From the NCBI GenBank assembly GCA_021821235.1, contig JAKACS010000051.1, positions 1-10,931 of the forward strand: a DNA stretch of 10,931 nt, in the 5' to 3' direction. Made by a program: the position numbers and the translations under genes. Source of the stretch: Bacillota bacterium (GTDB lineage Bacteria; Bacillota; Bacilli; Bacillales_B; DSM-18226). Within the stretch, counting starts at the first letter, position 1; each line of letters begins with the position of its first letter. This document shows, piece after piece, positions 1 through 7,180 of this stretch. The notes under the pieces are model-generated. The model saw only the letters and a program-made list of their open reading frames with translations, had not been told where the DNA came from and ran no database searches.

Positions 1-360
1 TTGGCCGAAAACAGTGTGAACCCCATCCAGATGCGGCTGGGATTCATGAACAATAAAGAACTGGCTCCCGCCTGTATCCTTGCCGGCATGTGCCATTGAG
101 AAGGCGCCAGGCTGATGTTTATGAGGATTTCCTGCTGTTTCGCATTTGATCGTATATCCTGGTCCGCCCATTCCTGTTCCGGTCGGATCTCCTCCCTGGC
201 TGACAAAGCCAGGAATCACCCGGTGAAAAATAACCCCATTGTAAAAGCCTTCATTGGCTAACTTCTCAAAATTGGCAACGGTTCCCGGTGCTTCATTTGG
301 AAATAAATCAAACTCAATCTTATCTCCATTTTCCATTACGATATATCCTTTTTTCGCCAC
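1..360 (-). CDS. ppiB: Peptidyl-prolyl cis-trans isomerase, cyclophilin type (C-terminus beyond window)
   Basis: Cytoplasmic cyclophilin that catalyses cis-trans isomerisation of proline peptide bonds during protein folding. The window holds the first 120 codons; Bacillus PpiB is about 143 residues, so roughly the last 25 residues lie off the left edge. Cyclophilin hallmarks are in the expected order: PGTVANF (25-31), [14 protein letters not shown] (45-58) with the catalytic arginine, [10 protein letters not shown] (65-74), FSMAHAG (87-93), GGSQFFI (97-103) and [10 protein letters not shown] (110-119). The start is GTG at 358-360, read as [13 protein letters not shown], preceded by AAGGAGATG at a 7-base distance. 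There is no signal peptide, consistent with a cytoplasmic protein. The gene lies 82 bases downstream of a membrane-protein gene on the same strand but appears to have its own promoter in the gap. The family call is secure; the symbol follows B. subtilis. Confidence 0.95.
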   Translation of the reverse strand, partial: MAKKGYIVMENGDKIEFDLFPNEAPGTVANFEKLANEGFYNGVIFHRVIPGFVSQGGDPTGTGMGGPGYTIKCETAGNPHKHQPGAFSMAHAGKDTGGSQFFIVHESQPHLDGVHTVFGQ

Positions 361-398
361 TTTGCAACATCTCCTTTTCTGTCGAATCAACAGTCTAT

Positions 399-428
399 AT
401 CATACCATTTTTCAACATATTATGAAAA
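399..428 (-). promoter_or_regulatory. Candidate sigma-A promoter of ppiB
   Basis: Read on the minus strand: a -35-like TTTTCA (423-428), an 18-base spacer, and TATGAT (399-404) preceded by TG one base upstream, an extended -10. It sits in the 82-base gap before ppiB and would give a leader of about 30 bases. The -35 matches consensus at 4 of 6 positions and the -10 at 5 of 6. Confidence 0.5.
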
Positions 429-442
429 GCACTGTGTTTTAA

Positions 443-877
443 TCATTCGTTGATCCAGCGGTGAAAAGTGTGTACAGCTGCAAAAAAAAGCAAGGAACCG
501 ATAAATGTATTGGTATGGCTCCACTCGTGTGCATGGCGAAAAAGCCCCAGTAGCTCAGCAAATTGCTCGATTACTTGCATGAGCCAACTGGCAATCAAGA
601 GGACAGCGATTCGGTTCCATTTTTCCATGAAGAATAGAAAAATTGCTGTTAAAAGCGGCAATGCTGCCAATGTGTAAAAAATATTTATCGGGAATAGTTC
701 AGGAAATGGCCGATTCGGGAAAACGTACAGCTGCTTTTCGGCCAAAAAGAGATCAAGATACGTTCCAAGCACGACTGAAAACAATAGCGCGGGGAGAATG
801 TTTTTACTCAAGAATGGATATTGCTTTTTTGGCAAGCGCTGCAAGCTCAAGCCTTTCGAGTGTTTTACAATACTCAT
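443..877 (-). CDS. Small four-helix integral membrane protein of unknown function
   Basis: A 144-residue hydrophobic protein with a basic N-terminus (about residues 1-26). Four probable membrane helices lie near 27-46, 64-84, 89-111 and 122-138, and a conserved-looking loop, FPNRPFPELFPINIFYT, spans 53-69. It resembles conserved Bacillaceae membrane proteins annotated as CBO0543-like or hypothetical, but I cannot assign a function. The chosen start is ATG at 875-877 (MSIVKHSKG), which has GGAGAG seven bases upstream. A start five codons earlier, at 892, has no comparable ribosome site. The first 74 bases overlap the 3' end of the upstream DUF2515 gene in another frame, and the ribosome site lies inside that gene, so the pair is probably one transcript with coupled translation. 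No convincing terminator follows the stop codon. Confidence 0.75.
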   Translation of the reverse strand: MSIVKHSKGLSLQRLPKKQYPFLSKNILPALLFSVVLGTYLDLFLAEKQLYVFPNRPFPELFPINIFYTLAALPLLTAIFLFFMEKWNRIAVLLIASWLMQVIEQFAELLGLFRHAHEWSHTNTFIGSLLFFAAVHTFHRWINE

Positions 878-1934
878 TTTCAATCTCTCCATTTACTTCA
901 TCATGATCGAGATCCAACATATCGGCAATTTGCCAATTTTCATACCAGTCACCGGGTTCTGCTTCAGGATGGTCGACATTTTTCCAGGCGTATTCAAGAT
1001 ACGGACTGTAAATTCGGCTTGCACCGGGCCGAAGCTTACAAGCTTTTAAATGAAGCTGATATTTTCCGGGTAGTCCCTCGCGAATCGGGTGAAAAATATG
1101 CGGCCAGTAATCTTTCCTTGATCCTGTGTGCGGGTGCTCAGCGGCCCAATTTTCGACATTTCGTAAACGTTCTTGATCGTGAAACAGCAGCGAATATAAC
1201 CGTTTTCCCAATTGGATCCGTTCTGACAATGAGCCAAATTGCCGCAATGTTTGCCCCACTAACATGACTTGATCATTTTTATGATAAGGAAAAAGAATTT
1301 GGTTAAATGAAAAAAACTCCTGCAGTTTAAATTCCGGAGTATTGAACACATTTTTTTGAAAAACCGGGTTTTGCACCACTCGCTTTTCCAAGTAATTTTG
1401 TTCATTCATAATCAAAGCAACTGTCAAAATAGCTAAATCCTGCTTTTTCCAAAAATAATCCCAAATGACCTCCATAAAGAAAGAAATATTTAAAAATGGA
1501 CATAAATAAAAGAATGGCTTATTTCTTTTTTTACTCTCCTCATAAAGCAAAAATTGTGGATAGGCATCTTGAAAGATCAGCCAGTTTCCCCGTTCCAGAA
1601 ACAAAAAAAACGAGTCTTTTTCATCCCTTGTCAGCAAGCGCATCAACAATTCGCCTTTTAAATCGGTCATATTCCAGCCGCCATTCCGAGACACCATATG
1701 TCCCAAAAATGCCCAATGAATTTCTCGGTGACGCTGGTAGAAATCGAAATACGCTTGTGTCCTCGTGACATTATTTTTGTTTAATTCAGCTGTTTTTTTG
1801 CGTATCTCTTGAAGCACCCTCGCTTCTTCCCTCGTCAACGGAACTTTTTTCTCCGATTTCCCTTTTTTTTTCAATTCGCTTTTAATGGTATCGATTGGGT
1901 TCCTTGCCCGACTTCGGAAAAATATAGTGCTCAC
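804..1934 (-). CDS. DUF2515 (YppC-like) family protein
   Basis: A 376-residue, largely soluble-looking protein rich in aromatic and charged residues. It matches my memory of the Bacillus YppC/DUF2515 family, notably FLGHMVSRNGGWNMTDLKG at 76-94 and GSRKDYWPHIF at 271-281. A basic, lysine-rich segment occupies 18-30 and the C-terminal third is acidic. No enzymatic motif is recognisable and the role of the family is not established to my knowledge. The start is GTG at 1932-1934 (MSTIFFRS); an in-frame stop lies three codons upstream, so no earlier normal start exists. The ribosome site is odd: a GGGGG run abuts the start with no spacer, so initiation may be weak. The gene diverges from sqhC across 77 bases, and its 3' end overlaps the membrane-protein gene downstream. 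Symbol left blank because paralogues exist in the family. Confidence 0.85.
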   Translation of the reverse strand: MSTIFFRSRARNPIDTIKSELKKKGKSEKKVPLTREEARVLQEIRKKTAELNKNNVTRTQAYFDFYQRHREIHWAFLGHMVSRNGGWNMTDLKGELLMRLLTRDEKDSFFLFLERGNWLIFQDAYPQFLLYEESKKRNKPFFYLCPFLNISFFMEVIWDYFWKKQDLAILTVALIMNEQNYLEKRVVQNPVFQKNVFNTPEFKLQEFFSFNQILFPYHKNDQVMLVGQTLRQFGSLSERIQLGKRLYSLLFHDQERLRNVENWAAEHPHTGSRKDYWPHIFHPIREGLPGKYQLHLKACKLRPGASRIYSPYLEYAWKNVDHPEAEPGDWYENWQIADMLDLDHDEVNGEIENEYCKTLERLELAALAKKAISILE

Positions 1935-2011
1935 CCCCAGCTCTTAGCGAATTCATCCAAGCCTGTTGGGAATATGAATGGGTAAAAGGATCATATCTGA
2001 GAGGATGAGCA

Positions 2012-3892
2012 GTGTTTATGAAAAACACCCAGGAAGGAATCAACTGGATCATCGATGTGCTTCGGAAAGATCAATCCCGGGATGGTTCATGGAACTATCC
2101 TTTTGAAACAGGACTGGCAATGGATGTGTATATGATTATTTTATTACGGACATTGCAGTTACATGATGAACAATTAATTAAAGATCTCGTACAGAGAATT
2201 ATCAACAATCAAGAAAAAGATGGCTCATGGAAGCTATTTTATGATGAACCTTCTGGAAACGTTAGTGCGACGATTGAGGCGTATTACAGTCTTCTCTATT
2301 CCGGCTATTTTTCCAAAGAGGATAAACGGCTGCAACTTTCGAAAAACTTTATTTTAACAAACGGAGGTGGCGAAAAAGCGAGCATGTTTACAAAAACAAT
2401 GCTTGCTTTGACTGGACACTATCATTGGCCGGCATTTTTCCCAATCCCGATCGAAATTGTGTTGCTTCCACTTTCGTTCCCAATCAATTTTTATGAGTTT
2501 TCTGTATTTGGAAGAGCGAACCTTGCGCCGATCCTGATTGTTGCCGATAAAAAATTCACCTTAGTGGATAAAAATAAACCCGATTTATCCGATTTATTTT
2601 TACAACAACAGAGAGTCGATAACTGGGCAAGAGTGCCGGAACTGGAATCCGTTTTTTCTGCAATGGAAGCTGGCGTCAAGCAATTAATCGGCCTGCCAGG
2701 GCAGCTTCATGGATTGGCAATTGAACGAACAAAAAAATATATGCTGGACCATATCGAACCTGATGGTACCCTCTACAGCTATTTCAGTTCCACCTTTTTA
2801 ATGATCTTCGCTTTATTGGCGCTAGGCTATAAAAAAGACGATGCCGTGATCACCAATGCAGTCAATGGTCTGAAAGCAATGAAAGCAGATATTGACGGGC
2901 TGCCCCATATGCAGTACACAACGGCTGGCGTTTGGAACACATCGTTAATTAGCTTTTCTCTACAGGAGGCAGGAGTCTCCCCGGAAGATCATACGATTAA
3001 GCGAGCCAATCAATTTCTTCGGGAACATCAACATGAAAAGTTTGGTGATTGGGTGATCCACAATCCTGCCAGCCTGCCTGGCGGCTGGGGATTTTCCAAT
3101 GTCAATACGATCAATCCAGATATCGATGACACGACCGCATCATTGCGTGCGCTGGCTCGAGAAGTGCCAACACACCCCAAAAGTAAGGAGGCGTGGAACA
3201 GAGGGCTAAACTGGCTTATGACGATGCAAAACAATGATGGCGGCTGGCCTAGTTTTGAAAAAAACACCGATCATATTTGGTATTCCCTGCTGCCGCTAGA
3301 AAAAGGAGAATTTATGTTCAATGATCCTCCCAGCGCGGATTTAACAGGACGAACGCTCGAGTTTTTTGGTCTCTATACCACGATTCCGAGAACCCATCAA
3401 TTAATCAAAGATAGCATTCGCTGGCTGATTGACCATCAGGAAGAAGATGGCTCCTGGTATGGCAGATGGGGGATTTGCTACCTCTACGGAACATGGGCTG
3501 CAGTTACCGGAATGCGGGCAGTCGGCGTGCCAGCAAGCCATTCTTCCATTCAAAAAGCGATTAATTGGCTGCGTTCTAAACAAAACTCAGACGGGGGCTG
3601 GGGTGAATCTTGTCTGAGTGATCAACAAAAAAGATACGTACCGCTTCGGGAAAGCACATTGACCCATACGGCATGGGCGCTTGATGCACTTATTGCTGTA
3701 GCACAACAACCTGACTTAAAAATCAAAAATGGGATCGCCTATTTGTTAAACAACCTGCAAAAGCATGATTGGACAACAGACTATCCGAAAGGCCAAGCAA
3801 TGGCAGGTGCATTTTACATTCACTATCACAGCTATCGTTACATCTTCCCATTGCTTGCCCTGTCACATTACAAGCGGAAATTTGAACCGTAG
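2012..3892 (+). CDS. sqhC: Squalene-hopene cyclase family; probable tetraprenyl-beta-curcumene cyclase (sporulenol synthase)
   Basis: A 626-residue class II triterpene cyclase, the usual length for the Bacillus SqhC/TC group (about 625-632). The protonating DxDD motif is DIDD at 370-373, inside NPDIDDTTASLRA. QW-type repeats that brace the alpha-barrels appear as QEKDGSW (67-73), QNNDGGW (406-412), QEEDGSW (476-482) and QNSDGGW (524-530); GGWGF is at 358-361 onward. Family enzymes cyclise squalene or, in Bacillus, C35 tetraprenyl-beta-curcumene to sporulenol-type sesquarterpenes found in spores; they are monotopic membrane enzymes. The length and bacilli context favour the C35 substrate, but the sequence alone does not exclude squalene. 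The start is GTG at 2012, seven bases after GAGAGG; ATG at 2018 would be 13 bases away. No prenyltransferase or upstream terpene synthase is nearby. It is monocistronic, ending in a strong hairpin. Confidence 0.93.
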   Translation: MFMKNTQEGINWIIDVLRKDQSRDGSWNYPFETGLAMDVYMIILLRTLQLHDEQLIKDLVQRIINNQEKDGSWKLFYDEPSGNVSATIEAYYSLLYSGYFSKEDKRLQLSKNFILTNGGGEKASMFTKTMLALTGHYHWPAFFPIPIEIVLLPLSFPINFYEFSVFGRANLAPILIVADKKFTLVDKNKPDLSDLFLQQQRVDNWARVPELESVFSAMEAGVKQLIGLPGQLHGLAIERTKKYMLDHIEPDGTLYSYFSSTFLMIFALLALGYKKDDAVITNAVNGLKAMKADIDGLPHMQYTTAGVWNTSLISFSLQEAGVSPEDHTIKRANQFLREHQHEKFGDWVIHNPASLPGGWGFSNVNTINPDIDDTTASLRALAREVPTHPKSKEAWNRGLNWLMTMQNNDGGWPSFEKNTDHIWYSLLPLEKGEFMFNDPPSADLTGRTLEFFGLYTTIPRTHQLIKDSIRWLIDHQEEDGSWYGRWGICYLYGTWAAVTGMRAVGVPASHSSIQKAINWLRSKQNSDGGWGESCLSDQQKRYVPLRESTLTHTAWALDALIAVAQQPDLKIKNGIAYLLNNLQKHDWTTDYPKGQAMAGAFYIHYHSYRYIFPLLALSHYKRKFEP

Positions 3893-3893
3893 T

Positions 3894-3937
3894 AAACGAA
3901 AGGCATTGCATATATCCTCATGCAATGCCTTTCGTTT
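3894..3937. terminator. Long perfect hairpin between convergent sqhC and the antiporter gene
   Basis: Two 17-base arms (3894-3910 and 3921-3937) are perfectly complementary. One further T-A pair gives an 18-base stem closing an 8-base loop. The stem starts two bases after the sqhC stop codon. The 3' side reads CTTTCGTTTCG, a broken rather than pure T-tract. Placement between convergent genes suggests a (possibly bidirectional) rho-independent terminator. The next 130 bases, to the antiporter stop, show no gene and only a weak 4-bp GGAT/ATCC hairpin before a T7 run on the minus strand. Confidence 0.75.
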
Positions 3938-4069
3938 CGTGTTCATACAGCTAAATCGCGCTCTATTATTGCAACCCGTCCATCCGTTCAAAGCCATTTA
4001 GCACCTTACTCGTTCTCTTGATTCCGTTCCTTGATTTTCAAAAAAATGTTCGGATTAAAATGATCCTTT

Positions 4070-5398
4070 TCACGCGGCAGTAGCTGTCGGTTTCCGACGC
4101 TGTTTCAATTGTTTATAGAAAGATACTGCAAAAGTCAACAAAGGTAACCCCCAAAGAAAAACAGCATAGGGAAGATAGTTAAGCAGTGGTACACCAACGA
4201 TCGTGCTGCTCATAATGGCAAGCACGGACCAGGGAATCATTCCTGGGAATAGCATCGTTGAATCTGCCATAACTCTGGCGATTTCAGCGTTTCCATACTT
4301 TCTTTTCCAGACAGGTAAAAACGATCTACCCGTTAAGATGATGGGCAATGTTTGGTTTGCGGCAACCATGCTGATCAGTAATGTCGCCGCCATTATTTTC
4401 AATGTATCGCTGACAAAAGATCGCGATGAGCTCAGCCACTGGTTTAATATCGGCTGAATAACATTCAGTTCTTCTAGCAGTCCATTAAATGCCCCGGCTA
4501 ATGCGAGAAAAAGCAACAATTGATACATGTGAAGCAAACCGCCGCCAAGCCCTTCAATGCCATACCAAAAGGTGTATGCTATTTTTAGACCTCCTGTCCC
4601 GCTGATTAATGCAATTACGCCAGCAGACAGTATACTGGAGAGAAAAGCGTATACGATGGTTACCCGGAACATTACAAACGCGATTAAAACCAATGGAGGA
4701 ATTAATTTTATAAACGATATGGTGAGCGGTTGGCTCCTGCTAAGAGAAACAGCACTTGATGAAGCATTATAGTAATCAAGAACACTATAAAAAATAATCG
4801 CACCTACTCCTGCTAAAAGGGTCGTTATCAGCATTGCCTTGAATTGCTGTTTAACTGGAAGCTCGACCGTACTTGCCAATAGTTGGTGCGAACTCGAAAA
4901 TGGTGAGGTACGGTCACCAACAAACGCGCCAGAGACAACTGCGCCGGCTGCAGCCGCCAACGGAATATGCAAAATCACAGCCGTCCCGATGATGGGTATT
5001 CCAATCGAACTTAATGTACCAATTGAGGTACCGAGAATCATCGAAAAGATACCTGCTGCGATAAACGAAAAAACGAGAAAATGCTTTGGTGTGATCCATT
5101 GAATGGCAAGCGCAACCATTTGGTTGATAGTTCCCGCTAAATCCCAGGAAGGGAGGATAAAGCTAACAAGAAACAGGATCATAATGACAATTTTCGTTTT
5201 TTGGATACCGCGAAAACTAATTTTAAGGATTTCACTAACAGAAACTCCTTTACGGAAGGAAAGCACTGCTAAAATAAAATAGCCAGGAAAAAAACCAATG
5301 ACAAGAGGAAAGTCAAACATCACCGATAATAGTACCCCAGCAATCGTTATCAACCCGAGAAGCACAAGCTCAAGCCCTGAAAAATAAAAAATTGCCAC
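4070..5398 (-). CDS. NhaC-family Na+/H+ (or organic acid/cation) antiporter
   Basis: A polytopic inner-membrane transporter of 442 residues with about 11-12 hydrophobic segments. NhaC-family signatures are plain: GTSIGTLSSIGIPIIG (123-138) and SGAFVGDRTSPFSSSHQ (156-172). The latter resembles the conserved GDRTSPMSS element of the NhaC/MleN/YheL transporters. Known members exchange Na+ for H+ or couple malate/lactate exchange to cations, so the exact substrate is not readable here. A reading frame extends to an ATG at 5425, but I prefer the GTG at 5396-5398 (MAIFYFSGLELV). It has AAAGGGTGG five bases upstream, and a TATAAT at 5428-5433 would place the transcript start at or after the ATG. The gene is convergent with sqhC and lies downstream of cwlJ on the same strand, separated from it by a terminator. 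The C-terminus is a short basic tail. Confidence 0.88.
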   Translation of the reverse strand: MAIFYFSGLELVLLGLITIAGVLLSVMFDFPLVIGFFPGYFILAVLSFRKGVSVSEILKISFRGIQKTKIVIMILFLVSFILPSWDLAGTINQMVALAIQWITPKHFLVFSFIAAGIFSMILGTSIGTLSSIGIPIIGTAVILHIPLAAAAGAVVSGAFVGDRTSPFSSSHQLLASTVELPVKQQFKAMLITTLLAGVGAIIFYSVLDYYNASSSAVSLSRSQPLTISFIKLIPPLVLIAFVMFRVTIVYAFLSSILSAGVIALISGTGGLKIAYTFWYGIEGLGGGLLHMYQLLLFLALAGAFNGLLEELNVIQPILNQWLSSSRSFVSDTLKIMAATLLISMVAANQTLPIILTGRSFLPVWKRKYGNAEIARVMADSTMLFPGMIPWSVLAIMSSTIVGVPLLNYLPYAVFLWGLPLLTFAVSFYKQLKQRRKPTATAA

Positions 5399-5427
5399 AG
5401 ATTCCACCCTTTCTAGCCTTCCCATCC

Positions 5428-5456
5428 ATTATAAGCACAAAGCCCATTTCAGAAAA
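5428..5456 (-). promoter_or_regulatory. Candidate sigma-A promoter of the NhaC-family gene
   Basis: On the minus strand a perfect TATAAT (5428-5433) lies 17 bases from a poor -35-like TTTTCT (5451-5456). Transcription would begin near 5421, leaving a leader of about 23 bases that contains the AAAGGGTGG ribosome site. This arrangement supports the GTG start at 5398. Confidence 0.5.
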
Positions 5457-5460
5457 GTCA

Positions 5461-5491
5461 TTAAAATAGAGCCGCAGCAACTGACGACTCT
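5461..5491 (-). terminator. Rho-independent terminator after cwlJ
   Basis: Read on the minus strand, AGAGTCG pairs with CGGCTCT (one G-U pair). A single bulged base and CAG/CTG follow, closing a 3-base loop (5468-5491), and then ATTTTAA comes after the stem. It begins 11 bases past the cwlJ stop codon. It separates cwlJ from the antiporter promoter immediately downstream. Confidence 0.6.
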
Positions 5492-5502
5492 TTTTAAAAG
5501 GA

Positions 5503-5931
5503 TTAGAAAGTATTATAGACATTTTGACAAGTTTCCGCGGTTGGCTCATAAAAGCAGTGCAGCTTATAGCGTGAAACCAGTGGCTGGTTATACCATGTAG
5601 ACGGGCAATTGCCCGGCGGCCTGAAATACCACAAACTGTATTTAGCTGGCCAATAGCGTTCGCCATTAATTGACTTTCGTGCTAAGCGCTTCTCCTTTTC
5701 TCTTGCCCGCTGATAAAAATAGCCCTTCGTTACCGCTTCAAACGCGTGCGGCTGGTAGATCATTTGCGGAATCGTGCGAAGCCCTTTAAAGTCGGAACAA
5801 TTGGCCCGGATCCGATTGATGCCAACATTTCCGACCAACAGCATTCCAAGTGTTCCTTCGCCTTCCGCCTCCGCCCGCAGTAATCTTGCCAACAAATTCA
5901 CATCCGTTTCTCTTGCTTTTACAACCGCCAC
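5503..5931 (-). CDS. cwlJ: Spore cortex-lytic enzyme CwlJ (SleB/CwlJ hydrolase)
   Basis: Cell-wall hydrolase of the Hydrolase_2 (SleB/CwlJ) family. In Bacillus it is made in the mother cell, deposited in the spore coat, and degrades muramic-delta-lactam cortex during germination. It consists of the catalytic domain alone with no signal peptide, as expected for CwlJ and unlike SleB. Near-identity to remembered B. subtilis CwlJ runs throughout: LLARLLRAEAEGEG, MLLVGNVGINRIRANCSDF, MIYQPHAFEAV, SINGERYWPAK, LWYFRPPGNCP and the ending PTAETCQNVYNTF. The glutamates in AEAEGEG include the likely catalytic acid. The start is GTG at 5929-5931 (MAVVKARETD), six bases after GGAGGTG, giving 142 residues, the same length as B. 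subtilis CwlJ; an upstream ATG at 5946 lies on the ribosome site itself. gerQ, commonly found beside cwlJ and needed for its localisation, is not adjacent. No convincing sporulation promoter was found upstream. Confidence 0.95.
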   Translation of the reverse strand: MAVVKARETDVNLLARLLRAEAEGEGTLGMLLVGNVGINRIRANCSDFKGLRTIPQMIYQPHAFEAVTKGYFYQRAREKEKRLARKSINGERYWPAKYSLWYFRPPGNCPSTWYNQPLVSRYKLHCFYEPTAETCQNVYNTF

Positions 5932-6066
5932 CCGAGCCACCTCCATTATTGTTCATCTTTATCATATTCTGTTTCTGCCATCTGTTGACGATAAAATTTC
6001 AATGTATTCCCCGCAGCTCCTGGTGATGATGGTTTTACAACACACTAACAGACTGTTTTAAAACGC

Positions 6067-7071
6067 TTACAATTCTTCTAATCTTAGCCCTGAAAGTTTC
6101 TCAACATTCTGATTTACGTTACGAAGTGCCTCGCAATACTCTGATTCCAATTGGTTGACAATCTCAGAAACGGATTGAATTTCATGGATCGCACCCACCC
6201 CATGACCGGCAGACCATATATCACGCCATGCTCTTGCATTGTTTTCTTTTTGCATGTGATCAAAATCAACTTTTTCTTTTTTTACTAATTTTTCCGGATC
6301 CAAGCCAGCTTTTTTGATGCTTGGAATCAGCATATTCGCTTTTACACCTGAAAAAGCATCCGTTAACAGAATATCTTCCTGGGTCGCATTGATTAGCATT
6401 TGCCGATACTCATCCTTCGCCATACTCTCTTTGGCAACAATAAAACGAGTCCCCATATATGCAAGATCTGCTCCCGCTGCTTGGGCAGCCAAAATGCTTT
6501 TCCCCGTTGAAATCGACCCAGCGAGAACAATAATCCCATCCCAAAAATCTCTGATTATGTCGACAAACGCAAATCCGTTAATTTGGCCGGCATGCCCTCC
6601 TGCACCACTGGCAACAAGGATCAGCCCGTCCACTCCTGTTTCAGCGGCTTTTTTTGCAAACGTAAGATCGCTCACATCCGAGAATACAAGTCCCCCATAT
6701 TGATGAACAATCTCAACAACCGCTCTAGGACTTCCCAATGACGTAATAACCAATTGCGGCTGATGTTTTTCAATCAATGCAAGCTCTTCCTGCAAACGGC
6801 TGTACGAACGATGGACAACCATGTTCATCGCCCATGGTGCTATTTTTCGTTCTGGATCATTTGTCCTTGCCGCCTCTAATTCAGCATTTAATTGCCCCAT
6901 CCACTGATCCAGTACTTCAATTGGCCTTGCATTCGGTGCCGGAAAGGCTCCAATAATGCCATTCAAACAACAATTTTTCACCAATTCAGGACCCGAAACT
7001 AAAAACATTGGAGCAGAAATGACTGGAAGCCTTAACTGCTCCCACCAGCTTTTTGGGATTTTTTTTCTCAT
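6067..7071 (-). CDS. Nitronate monooxygenase family (2-nitropropane dioxygenase-like) FMN protein
   Basis: A cytoplasmic TIM-barrel flavoprotein of 334 residues. Family features in order: APM near the N-terminus (20-22), a GASGAGGHAG-type FMN/substrate motif seen as ASGAGGHAG (154-162) with the candidate catalytic His160, AGSISTG (184-190), GADLAYMGTRF (200-210) binding the FMN phosphate, and SAGHGVGAI (287-295). Characterised members oxidise alkyl nitronates such as propionate-3-nitronate using O2. FabK-type enoyl-ACP reductases share the fold, so the substrate is not certain. The start is ATG at 7069-7071, six bases after GGAGGG; a TTG two codons earlier touches that ribosome site. It is divergent from xpt across 416 bases and upstream of cwlJ on the same strand with a 135-base gap. 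No terminator is seen in that gap, so read-through into cwlJ is possible. A candidate operator lies in its leader. Confidence 0.85.
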   Translation of the reverse strand: MRKKIPKSWWEQLRLPVISAPMFLVSGPELVKNCCLNGIIGAFPAPNARPIEVLDQWMGQLNAELEAARTNDPERKIAPWAMNMVVHRSYSRLQEELALIEKHQPQLVITSLGSPRAVVEIVHQYGGLVFSDVSDLTFAKKAAETGVDGLILVASGAGGHAGQINGFAFVDIIRDFWDGIIVLAGSISTGKSILAAQAAGADLAYMGTRFIVAKESMAKDEYRQMLINATQEDILLTDAFSGVKANMLIPSIKKAGLDPEKLVKKEKVDFDHMQKENNARAWRDIWSAGHGVGAIHEIQSVSEIVNQLESEYCEALRNVNQNVEKLSGLRLEEL

Positions 7072-7090
7072 AATCAACCCTCCAGTTAAA

Positions 7091-7115
7091 AATGATAATT
7101 TTCTGAATTGTCATT
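7091..7115. promoter_or_regulatory. Candidate operator (inverted repeat) in the flavoprotein gene leader
   Basis: Arms AATGATAATT (7091-7100) and AATTGTCATT (7106-7115) are inverted copies matching at 9 of 10 positions around a 5-base centre. The repeat lies between the predicted -10 and the ribosome site of the leftward gene, a position suited to a repressor. An overlapping perfect half-site TGAATGA on the minus strand recalls the FadR operator, but the other half is poor. The binding factor is unknown. Confidence 0.4.
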
Positions 7116-7123
7116 CATTATTT

Positions 7124-7152
7124 ATCTTACTTGATTTTTAGATAGGATTCAA
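7124..7152 (-). promoter_or_regulatory. Candidate sigma-A promoter of the nitronate monooxygenase-like gene
   Basis: On the minus strand TTGAAT (7147-7152) and TAAGAT (7124-7129) are separated by exactly 17 bases; each matches consensus at 4 of 6 positions. The predicted leader is about 45 bases and contains the inverted repeat at 7091-7115. Confidence 0.5.
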
Positions 7153-7180
7153 GCAAGGGTTTCAGATTACGATCCGGATA

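Noticed and set aside
821..1267. 148-codon open frame on the plus strand opposite the DUF2515 gene
   Set aside because: It lies wholly antisense to a recognised family gene, has no ribosome site of note, and its translation resembles no protein family I know.
1961..1997. Sigma-E-like promoter on the minus strand for the DUF2515 gene
   Set aside because: The -35 matches KMATATT at only 4 of 7 positions and the -10 (CATATTCC) only in its core; it arises from the small inverted repeat there.
1970..1999. Sigma-E-like spacing GAATATG-N15-CATATCTG in front of sqhC
   Set aside because: Only the CATA core of the -10 matches, and the implied transcript start falls past the GAGAGG ribosome site, so it could not serve the GTG start at 2012.
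4043..4069. GGAT/ATCC hairpin followed by T7 after the antiporter gene on the minus strand
   Set aside because: A four-base-pair stem separated from the T-run is too weak to call a terminator.
5945..5985. Possible sigma-E or sigma-K promoter for cwlJ around AATATGATA
   Set aside because: The sigma-K -10 has one mismatch but the AC -35 is only 14 bases away instead of 16, and no sigma-E -35 fits.
6000..6066. Possible terminator between the flavoprotein gene and cwlJ (GTTTTAAAAC palindrome and AACAG/CTGTT)
   Set aside because: Stems are very short with one-base or no loop, and no T-tract follows.
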